A stretch of DNA of 64,000 nt, from positions 5,001-69,000 of the forward strand of contig NW_024037072.1 in NCBI RefSeq assembly GCF_015706575.1. The letters run 5' to 3'. Below, piece by piece: positions 22,179 through 33,940 of this stretch. Both the position numbers and the translations under genes were made by a program. Below the pieces are notes generated by a model. That model ran no database searches. It saw only the letters and a program-made list of their open reading frames with translations, and was not told where the DNA came from. Source of the DNA: Patiria miniata (Eukaryota > Echinodermata > Asteroidea > Valvatida > Asterinidae). Numbering within the stretch: the stretch's first letter is position 1; every line of letters starts with the position of its first letter.

Positions 22179-25100
22179 GTAGGTTTGAATTTTCCGTTCA
22201 TGTAATTTTTGTAACAGAAATGGTCATCGTCGTCTATCTAGGGTGAATTTAATGTTGCCATCACCCCACTCGTCATGTAAATCTCATAAACATATGGTGC
22301 CTCTGCAATCTCGATTTAATGCTTTTGGAACCTGTCTGCACAATATTGTCTCTTAATTGACGTTGGCCAGATATTTTCCCCCATTTTTTTGAGGGGAGTT
22401 ACACTTTTCTTTTATTGTGCCTTTCCTTGAAAGTGGTTGATCTTTTGTCTGTACTTCCCATTATGATATAGGAACGGCGATGTTTGTGCACGGTTTTGGC
22501 GTGTTAATTTGAATGGAAAAGCTACATGAAATAACTGACAGTTTGAGTCAAACATTTCCCAAAATAATATTCCTTTTATGGAATCGAACAGGTGTCCGCA
22601 ATAATGTTGTTCATGCCCCTTACTGCTCGTTTTGGTCCCATTTGATCGGGGGTCTTAATCGTGTTTCGTCAGGTCGAATCTTCATCTGTTCATCTTTGTA
22701 AAATTCGATTATTTACAATGGAATCGAACACCTGTCCGCAACCGTTGTTCATGCCCCTTACTGCTCGTTTTCCGAGGGGTTTAACCGTGTTTAGTCAGGT
22801 CAAATCTTCATCTGTTCATCTGTGTAGAATTCGACCATCTTCATCTGTGTAGAATTCGGTTCATTTGTAAAGGAATCGAATTTTACGCCTGTCCGTAAGC
22901 GTTGTTCATGCCCCCTACTGCCATAGTTTTTGGTCCCATAGTATATCGAGGGTTTTAATCGCGTTCCGCCATCATCTGCTCCAACCGATTGTCATGCATG
23001 ATCGAGCTATATTTATAGGCCATTAATACAGCAGACTGCAAAAGATGTGTAGCTTTCGTCGGTAACATAATATGAAACTAGTCAGGAGCCATCAGTTTCT
23101 ATTATAATTTGCCGACCGAAACTAAAACGATACAGTACTGGAATCGCATGAGGAATTTAATTGTTTAAATATTAATATTACGAGTTTCGACACTTTGTTA
23201 CAAATGCGGGTAATTTTTCGTTAAGTGCATCATTAGTCTCATGCCCTTTCAATGCGCTACATCAGAGACTATAAATACGCAGAAACGAAAGTAGGAAATA
23301 TCTTTTAAAAGCTCCAACCATAGCGTTTCCTTTATTCATTCATAGAACATAGGAAATGCGTCAGAAACAAATGCGATATTGATCAAGCTTAAGTAGAGGA
23401 GTCACTGCAACTGCAATGCACGTCGAATGGGCTTAACTTAAAAGCCCAATACGCCTTTTATCTTCCGATTGTCCATACTGGTTTTGAAGTTATTTATTGA
23501 TTTACTATTCTATAGGCCTATTTGTATTATAACCGTCTGCATACTTGTGTTTTACCTTAATGAGCCCTCAATAGTTATTATAAATGAGTCAAGAGTGACC
23601 ACACCTTCCCATAAACGTTCTTATATGAAACCCCTCAGTTTTCAAATACCAATCAATTTAATCTCCCCTTCTGTTCCCCCTTCTTAGGCAGTTACAAATT
23701 ATACAAACTATCGATATTTCTTCCGCGAGCGAAACTGCTATGCTCACGGGGAAAGGAAATATTCTTTTTTATTATTGATCTGGGACATGATAACTGCAAA
23801 CATTATGTTTGTGTACATATTTCATATTATCCTGAGTTCAAGAGAGACGACGGCAGCATTTATCAGACGATGGGCTGAAGTATCTGTAATCTTCTAACCA
23901 TTAATGTGCGCACATGTATTGACTTTAGCTCGCTTATATAAATCAATGTCTGCTTGTAAGCTGTCGCCAAGAGAATAAACTCTTTTGAAGTGTGGTGCTT
24001 CAGACGGTTCTTACAAGTCCCATGAACACAGAAAAGATCAAACGAGTGCATTCTACAGGGTCAGTCAAAAAACAAGAAACCCACATGCCGGGACTGTTTC
24101 ATTGAAGTTCTGCATGTGTAGCACTTTCAAAATCTCAGATAAGAAAGCCCAATTCATCAGCTTTCTTTCAGTACAAGAATCATTCGAATCACTCTTGTAC
24201 TGTGCAAGTTACGAAATTTTAAACGCAACCATCGTTTTAAAGTTCTGTCAACGGATCACAAATAGGGAAATGTTCTTTCAGCAAAACCAAAACAAATCAC
24301 ATAGGAATGTGTGTGCATGGTTTTCGTTTTGCTGGAAGAACGCACACTTTTTTGTGATCCGTGGACAGAACTTTAAAATGGTGGTTGTGTTTAAAATTCC
24401 GTAACTTAAACAGCACGTAAGTGATTTAAATGTAAAACATGATGATGATGTAAAACAATTGGGGCAAATGTTTTGATCACTTGAACCCTCTCCAAAAAAA
24501 TGGTCAGACTACTCCCCCAAAATCGTTTCGTTATAAAAAAAAAAAGGGATCCATGCTCACACCCATACCCTCCTTCTAACAAGTGGAAAAGGTTGATTTT
24601 GTTTAGTAGTACAGAATACTTGATAGTGCGAAATTAAATTCTGGGTAATTTCTGGAAAAGTTCGAAATCCTTTTCTCTTGAAAAAAATTCTGACCGCGAA
24701 TTTTGGTCTACGTGCCATTGCCAAGGCGCGTACAAACAAAAGCTAAGGGTGTTGCGGTGTACGTCATCAACCACAATGCTAAAAAGTTGTTCATCATGTA
24801 AAGATTGTGCAGCTTATCTGGATGTCAACGTTTTAAGGTCTGTACACTATTCATCCTGTAACGGATTTTCCAGCGGGCTGTAGCTAAGCCTTTTCTGGAT
24901 TGTGCGGTCGGATCGGAAGTACAAAGGTCACAAGTACAAAGTAATGCCGAATTTTGTTGACATTCCACAACAAAAGATTGGATTGGAACACCTGCCTGTA
25001 TGTCGAGGCTATTAAACGGTAGTTATAGTCAACTTGAGGCTCCTGCTCATTCTTGCCAAATATTTGCTCACCAAATACCGCTGTCGGTGTTATTACTGTG

Positions 25101-28100
25101 AAGTTATTAGGTCCAACAACAGGACACACCTACTATTTGTGGTTTCAGAACTCACTGGAAGTTTCGGTAATAAAATGCCGGTCCATCTTTTAGTTGAATA
25201 GTGGTCCTTGTTTCATTTTTAACACATTGGATGCAATTTCTGAGAGACAAAAAGTTGACAACCCTTTATTTTTTTCCTTTGGGGGAGGGGCAAAAGGTTG
25301 GTTGGGTAAAATAATAAATGACAAACAGAGGTTTCATCAAAAACCACATTTGTTGGGGGGCTTTTGTTTTGTTACAACGGTTGTAGAAATATTGGCAACC
25401 AATACTTCCAGCTTCACTTCAGCTGAAGTCAGGGTTGTCATTGAAGAAGTCGTTAGTTTCGTCGAAAGCGCACATATTTCAGATATTCCGTGTAACAATG
25501 TTTTAAAGAAACTATTTGACTAGAAACAGGCAAACTTGCACCCAGTTGACTAAACAGATATAGGGTCAGCTGGGTGCAAGTTCGAATGCTCTTTTATAGT
25601 CAAATTTAACTAGCGTATAAATCGTGGGTTCATATTGCATATGCCTCATGCAAAATTCCCAGATTGGTCTCTAAGGCCAAAAAAAGTCTCCGACGGTTTC
25701 CGGTATGCGCACGCGTCGCCGTAGCCATGCGTGTCGGCAAAATGAAAAAGTTTTTTTTTCAATGTAAGATGATGTCTCAAAACTGCCAAACTCACTGGTT
25801 TGACTGGAATCCTGCTGCTTCACAATTTTAACGTGTTTTTAGATGAGGTTACCATCGAGTATGAGCTTTATGTGGCCTCTCTGGACGCCATTATATTTTG
25901 CACTAAATTTAGTCGGGCACCATTTGCAGTTATCAGCCGACATTTGAAGTAAAAAAAGTTAAAAAAAAAAAAACATTGCCACACACATCAACTCAAAATA
26001 TGCATGTTTAAAGCCATGTTTGACTTTTCAACATGCCGCCAGAGGGCGCTCTATCATTTGATGACGTCACCTGTAAAATTGTTGTACAGTACTGCCTAGG
26101 CAGACACTCGAATCATTGAAAGCAAGTTCGCATCTTCTGCCAATTTCAATTAATAAGGCACTTCCGGTTTGACCGGAAGGAAGGGTCAAGTGATTTTGCA
26201 CTTAAAACCAAAAATGAAGACCCTGCAATATTTTATCGATTGCCATAAAGAACAAAATCAAATCTGTAGCAGTTGATTTTATATTGATTTCCAAAGATTA
26301 AATCTAGAAATCTTTGATTGCTTGTAATATGATACTTGAACACGTCATTGTGACGTCATTACCAGAAACCTCAAGAGCTATATTTACTGTGCTGTATACA
26401 GCCAAATCTTGATTATATCTATCACGGTATATTTTCTAGCAATTTTTTAAGGTTTAAAGGTCTTTTTATTGTAACTTCCGGTCTGATGACGTAATCAATT
26501 TTTTTCGCTCACAGGTGTTGTCTGCATTATGGTCATCATGTACATTAATTTTGAAGCGATTACCGCAAACTTCGCCACGGACATCAAGTGAAAATGCGTT
26601 TTTGACGTTTTTAACCTGCCGCTAGAGAGCGCTCCAACACTTCATGGCATCACCCATTAGCTTTTTTGAAAGGTCAATCCAGGCAGACACTTAAATCATT
26701 AAAAGCAAGTTCATATCTGTTTCCACTTTTAAATTATTAGGCACTTCCTGTTTCGACCGGAAAGAAGGGTCACGTGATTTTACGCGCACAGGATAAAATA
26801 AAGGTCATGTATTACCATGTCGATTCCCGCAAATTTCAGGTTCCGGTCTCTCACGGTTGATTTTATATGGAATTTCAAAGATTACATTTATTAAACGTTC
26901 AAGTGACGTCACGTGACCCATGATGACGTTATGATGACATAATTGCAAAAAACCACATGTGCGGTGGATTGGGCATTCATATATTGACAAATGAAGCTCA
27001 TATATGTTTCCATTTTTCCAAACAGTTCTAGAGAAGTATTTGCTGAGAATATGCTGAGGAGAACAAAAACAGTAAATTCTTACAATAACAATAGGTGTTG
27101 GGCTCAAGGCCCAACACCTAAAAAACAAAAAAGCCGCGTCGCCGCACCATTTTTTGGTCAAGCTCCATACCAGAAACCGGAGACTTTTTTGGCCTAACCA
27201 ATCGAGAAGGAAAGAATGGTTTTCAAAGTTTGGTGCTGTACAAGAATATTTCATTACTATTAGACGAGCATTAGTTGACGAGGTATTAGTTCTGAAACAA
27301 AACCATCCCTACAACAAAAACAGGTTTGGGAATAGGGTTTGCCACTTTGCTCATTTTGAACAAATTTTTCCAAAAAGTTACTTAATTTGTAACCTAATTA
27401 ACCAACATACAGAGGTTTCATCAAAACTACATTTGTTGGGGGGCTTATGTTTTGTTATAATGGTTGCAGAAACATTGGCAACCAACACTTCCAACTTCAC
27501 ATTAGCAGAAGTCAGGGTTGTCAGTGAAGAAATCATTCATGTTTCACCGAAATGCAATCAATTTTTGGAAAACATTGATCAACAAGTTTTTTACCCCACT
27601 AAGTTTCACAGTGTCGTAACACCCATAACATCACCTTACCAAACTGACAGGCGAAAAAGGGATAAACTGTAGTAGTTGAGTGTGTCGTCTGTTTGTCATT
27701 CTGTCATCCCTTCTTGTGGCTTTATTGCGAAGATCTTCTGTGATGCTTCTAGCATTACGGCCGTTGATATCATGTGAAGCAGACTTTGGTATAAACGAAA
27801 ACGGCAAATGTACTGAACGTTACATTTCTACAACCATGATAATTGCAAATAATTACCAAAGATTGTATCTTTTGAAGGTAAATCTGATACAACCTCTGCG
27901 TCGGGCACACCAACAAATGAATTCACAACTCAGCAGCCGACGACCCCAACTACTCTAAGCCTGACAACGGCACCCCTCACGTCACCAACTAACGAATCCA
28001 CAGCACAGCAGCCGACATCACCAACTACTCCAAGCCTGACAACGAAACCCCTCACTTCACCAACTGACGAATCCACAACACAGCAACCTACAACCCCAAC

Positions 28101-31100
28101 TACTCTAAGCCTGACAACAGAACCTCTCACTTCACCAACTGTCGAATCCACAACAGAGCAGCCGACAACCCCAACTACTCCAAGCCTGACAACGGAACCC
28201 CTCCCTTCACTAACTGACGAATCCACAACACAGCAGTCGACTACTACAAGCCTGACAACTGAACGTCTCACTTCAACTGACGAATCCACAACAGAGCAGC
28301 TGACAACCTTAACTACTCCAAGCCTGACAATGGAACTTCTCACTTCACCAACTGACGAATCCACAACAGAGCAGCCGACAACCCCTACTACTCCAAGCCT
28401 GACAACGGAACCTCTCAATTCACCAACCGACAAATCCACAACAGAGCAGCCGACAACCCCAACTACTCCAAGCCTGACAACGGAACCTCTCACTGCACTA
28501 ACTGACGTATCCACAACAGAGCAGCCGACAACCCCAACTACTCCAAGGCTGACAACGGAACCTCTCAATTCACCAACTGACGAATCCACAACAGAGCAGC
28601 CGACAACCCCAACTACTCCAAGCCTGACAACGGAACCTCTCACTTCACTAACTGACGTATCCACAACAGAGCAGCCGACAACCCCAACTACTCTGAGGCT
28701 GACAACGGAACCTCTCAATTCACCAACTGACGAATTCAGAACTCAGCAGCCGACAACCCCAACTACTCCAAGCCTGACAACAGAACCTCTCACTTCACCA
28801 ACTTACAAATCCACAACAGAGCAGCCGACAACCCCAACTACTCCGAGGCTGACAACAGAACCTCTCACTTCACCAACTGACGAATCCACAACAGAGCAGC
28901 CGACAACCCCAACTACTCCGAGGCTGACAACAGAACCTCTCAATTCACCAACTGACGAATCCACAACAGAGCAGCCGACAACCCCTACTACTCCAATCCT
29001 GACAACAGAACTTGTCACTTCAACTGACGTATCCAGAACTCAGCAGCCGACAACCCCAACTACTCCAAGCCTGACAACGAAACCTCTCACTTCACCAACT
29101 GACGAATCCACAACAGAGCAGCCGACATCACCAACTACTCCAAGCCTGACAACGGAACCTCTTACTTCACCAACTGATGAATCCACAACAGGGCAAATGA
29201 AAAACCAAACTACTATCTTCAGCACAACTACAGAACCCTTAAATAAAACATCCGAAACATACGAACCCACAGAGCAAATGGAAAACCAAACTACTATCTT
29301 CAGCATAACTACAGAACCCTTAAATATAACGTCCGAAACCTACGAACCAACAACAGAGCAAATGACAACAAAACCTGTAAATACAATAACCGAAACATAC
29401 GAACCAACATCATTAATGACTACAAAACCCTCAACTACAACAACCAAACCATACCAACCCACAGAGCAAATGGAGAACCAAACTACTATCTTCAGCAATA
29501 CTGCAGAAACCATCAATACTTCTCCAAAGTTCTCCGAGGAACCAATCAGGTCACCGGTGACCACGGGCATCCCTACAACGCAGAAACCAAACACGCCCAA
29601 AGATGAAATGCCAGTTTTTGAAAGTAAGTATTGCTTTGAATTGTTGGACCACATTTGTTTGAATTTATTGGCGAAGAATCTGAAGTTATAGGGAAAGGGG
29701 TTAGGGTTATTGTTGGACCACATTTGTTTTAATTTATTGGCAAAGAATCTGAAGTTATGGGGAAATTTGTCTGCGTTAATTGCGCGAAACAAAACGAGCC
29801 TAATAACTATAAGAGTAATGTTTTGCTCGCAGATAATTTTGCGACCTATAGTTTAATATAGATGTACCTCCAAGAAACTCGATTGTACGTTCTGATTTTT
29901 TTTCATACGAAATGCTGAATCGAATTTTTTTCCGAAATTGTTTGACGAACTGCATGTAGTATCCGAAATTTTCGCACTTCAAGAAAATACAGGGTACAAT
30001 TTTACAGGCGTTGGCGTTGTGGGCAAAGTGTATGTATATGAAACGTATGCACCATTTCAGCTTTCACTTTAGTCTACGAAGAATCACAGATGAAAACTGA
30101 TGAAAATCAACACCTGTAAAATACTGCATTGGGATCTGGGTTATTACGGTATAAATGTTGCAGTCGTTTAGATTTTCCCCAACTAGATACTGCCACTGCG
30201 CCATATAATTAATATAGCTGATATAGATAATTAATATAGCTGATAATGATAATTTTAAACTAGGACATTAGTAACTTTGTACCTTGCACCTGTAACCTTT
30301 GCCATTATCATGTAATTAACAGTCTTACCTCCTACGCAGCCTTTTAATAATTAACACAAATCAGTAACCTTTGCCATATTTAGAAAATCCAGAGAAAGTT
30401 ATCTCTGTTGAAGTTGCCATTTCGGAGAGTTCCACAAATTGTCGCCCAGATAAGGATCCAGCGTCTAACGAATGCACTGATCTCAAAACAAAGTTCCAAA
30501 CTGATGTAAGTAAAACTGTTCAAAAACGCTCTCTACTTTTTTTCTCTGGAATTAAATAAAACGCTAGAGTAAGCCTCTGTTTATCGTAAAAGTGCTTCTC
30601 ATTATTTATTACTCATTGATCAAAAACAATTAAGTTAAACCTAAAAGAGAACGACCAGAGGCGAGGATCCAGACCATTGATTTAATTAAACATTAAGTCA
30701 AATATCACACAACTAATTTCCATGTATGGAAAGACTGAACAATGCACCACCCTCGTCTAGTTCATATCCTACCGAAGATTATGGTCAAGGGATACGAACG
30801 GGTCTATTAAAGTAAGGTTGTCTTTTATAGGGAAATAAAAAAAAAATCCCGAATTAATATTTAACCTTTATTCACTGCCTTTTTTAATTTCCTCAATTAC
30901 ACATTTGTCGCAAGGGTTTATAGAAGTTTCAAGTGGTCATTTTCGGCGCCAATATGTGAGTTATGAATGTCGTATCGGGATTGTATCAAACAACTTCTCC
31001 GTTTATATGGGTTGAGAAAAGCTTTTAACTGGAATTCATTCGTACTCACATCCGGTTGCAGAGAGCGGGTATCATCTATACGTGTCGTTCCCTGCATAAG

Positions 31101-33892
31101 GAAACAGTACGGTAGCATGTGCAAAAGCTTTTTGTCTGATCGTATCTGAGAACAGAATAAACGCTAAAAAGCTGTTGCAAGGTTGTGTTAACTCTCTGCC
31201 ACTTCAGCACGATCACATCCTTATTCTCTACAAGCTGATTTACCCGATCATAGATCGGGTAAGGCGTAGTGTTGGGATGAAAATGTGGGGAGTGAAATGT
31301 AAATGGGGGATATAGTTGGCGAGACATGCAGTTATAAAAGCAGTTTCTGTGGTGTGATCTGAGGCAATTTCTGACCACTAAAACCAATTTGAGCAAAAAA
31401 TCATCTTTTAAAGTTTTGAGTAATTGAATCAGCTACATGTATTCTGAGCAAAAGAATCATTATTGTAGGCTACCATTTTTATTCGGGGAAGAAACAGTGG
31501 GGGGGGGGACCAATGTCCCCCGCTTTAAAATGTGTGTGGGAGGTGGGTTTCCCCTGTCCCCCGTCGATTTACGCACATGATAATTATGTTCCATGGCAAC
31601 TGTCTGTAAATGTTCCCGTTGGTCTGTAAAATTGGCATTTTGTGAAGCAGTCGCATTTGGAAAACGTAGTGAAAAGGTTACTGTAGTACACAGGCGAAGG
31701 CTGATTGTACAGTTTTGACAATAAAATTCATAATGCAATAAAACGTGAAGGTGTCATTTGAAATGAAAATGTTGAGTGTTGCCATAAAATTACAAACGGT
31801 CAGAATCATGGAGGAAGGTCATGATTAAGTTTCAGTATTGGCTTCTTCAACACACGTAAACTTGAACTTCGATTCAAGCTGGTTCAACCAACCGAGACCG
31901 CGGTCTCCACGTCCGTGGAAAATGTGGAGGGTGTCTTCCGCCGGGTCGGACACTTTTTCGTCGATTTTTCTGTGACTGCGTTTAAGATCGCGATATTTGA
32001 AGCAATGCATCGATCCTTCGTTGATCCCAAACAGGCCCCCGAAACTATAACGCGACACTGAATTATACGTGGCGGGCAACGAACTCACAACGCTCAGCCT
32101 TGGTGGAAGCATGGAGCTATAAAACACATGATGGAGGCAACAGAGCACTATATCACGTTACATGCTTGCGCTTCAAATAGCGAGCACCGTAGACCCAACC
32201 TCGTTTCCAGGGTGTGGAGTAGGCTGCAGTATGCGTTGCCATCGACGGTTTTACGCATAGCCCGGAAGTACTACGCAGTGTAGACTTTCGATTGGTCAGA
32301 CCGCGCAAGGCATACTAATGTATAGTCCTTCTGAGTATTCGTTGCACTCAGCGCAGGGGCGGCAAGCAAAGCATAGGAAACAATAGGGACACTTGGTGGC
32401 CAAGCACCATAGAGAAAAAATATTTTGCCAAGGTCACACCATGCTACGGTTTGGTGAACACTTTTGCAGAACGGCCAAGTAGAACACGCAAACGGAACCC
32501 CTACGGTGAAGCCGCTGACCTCGCACAGTCTAGACTCGCAGAAAAGCCAGCACAGGGGGCGGCCAGGCAGTCAACGTGAAAGCGCACACGATGGCAAATT
32601 CCTGTGCAAAACGCAGTCACGAAAAATCGACGAAACGGATCGCCGGTCCGTACGGGAAAGTTAGGACGACCCGAAGTGTACGACCCGGCGGAAGACACCC
32701 TCCGCATTTTTCCACGGACGTCGAGCGATTTTGGCGCCGCGGGAGCGGCGGTCTCGGATCCTTTCAGGAGCAAACATCATCTCGGAGGCCGAGTAAAACT
32801 TGCTCTTATATATATATATGTCTTACAAGACTCTTCACAAAAAAAATTTCTGGTGGAAAGATCGTTTCATTTTTTTGTTTATACCAAGCGTGCAGCAATA
32901 TTATAGGAAATCGACATTTCTTAAGTTTGGGTTGTTTATCAGTATTGTTCTCAATTCCTACGATTGATATACCGTATGTAGGGGCCTAATTAAACGACAC
33001 TGTTTCCATATTGAAGTCGCATCTCCTTATTTAGTAATGGGCAGAGGTGGAAAAGCATATTAACCTTATAAAACATGTTTGGTTTGAGAGAAATCAGCAA
33101 AGCTACAAACAATTCAATGTTATCTTTGATCTGAAATTTTAATGATAGGTTGAGGTCCTCTACAAGAAAATCGAAGGATTTCTGCGGATTGAATTGCTGG
33201 ACTTACGGTAAGATTGGTGCGACCAGGCAACAAGCCTTTGCAGGTCGGATCGCATGTAATAATTATACGCTTAACCAAACACCTAATTTCAGTTAAAAAA
33301 AATATTTTGATTGGAAGTGCATTGGCACTTTGCTAGCAACGATGCGCATTGGCGCTGGCCGGTAGGCGAATTTTCTTTTCCCAAACGACATCCTCATACA
33401 TGGTTGTCTAGCGCCCTTAACGATACGTTTGTGATACGTAAGCAGGTACATGTATATCATTCTTATTTTCCCCACATTCCGCCGAGTAGTCTGGTAGCTC
33501 AGTCGATATATTGTAGAGTTTTGCACCTCGGGGTTGCGGGTCCGAATTTCGGTTTTGCACCCGAAATATTTTTCTTTTCTAATCTGAGGCTTTGGAGGAT
33601 TTTTTTTTAAAGGGAACTGAAGTCTGAATTTCATAATGCTCGAAATCATTTTATTTTTTTCTAATTTTATATTTTCTTCTCATGTTTTTAAAAAAAAGTT
33701 AAGCCAAAACGCCATAGCGTACACCCATATGCGGATGTCGTTTGGGAGAAAATAATTCGCGGCCGGTAGTGTGGTTAAACTTTCGCAATAATGTTGTCGC
33801 AAAAAAAAACACGGCGGAAAACCCTTACCTCATACTAATTTGTATATACATGTACACAGGTGAACAGACTGGTAAAACAGGGTGGGTAATTA

Positions 33893-33940
<48 letters not shown>

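Larger units (their letters stand above)
22179..27877 (+). other. Mucin intron 1 (5.7 kb), repeat-rich
   Basis: Holds a tandem repeat (22579-22990), a hairpin element (24054-24431), a 26-bp inverted repeat at 25533-25582 (arms AACTTGCACCCAG and its complement), a complete Harbinger-like element (25675-27194), and a duplicated exon-like segment (about 25320-25480 and 27410-27560). No additional mucin exon with the needed phase was recognised. Confidence 0.6.

Noticed and set aside
27092..27120. Helitron 3' end (hairpin followed by CTAA)
   Set aside because: The hairpin runs straight into CTAA without the usual spacing and sits inside an element already bounded by TIRs and TAA duplications.
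26805..27254. 149-codon minus-strand frame
   Set aside because: It crosses the right end and the hairpin of the Harbinger-like element; no domain, and it is not kept in sibling copies.
27930..29306. Long open frames on the minus strand opposite the mucin repeats (valine/glycine-rich)
   Set aside because: They are the antisense of the PTS repeat array. The plus strand has a signal peptide, matching splice phases and downstream domains.
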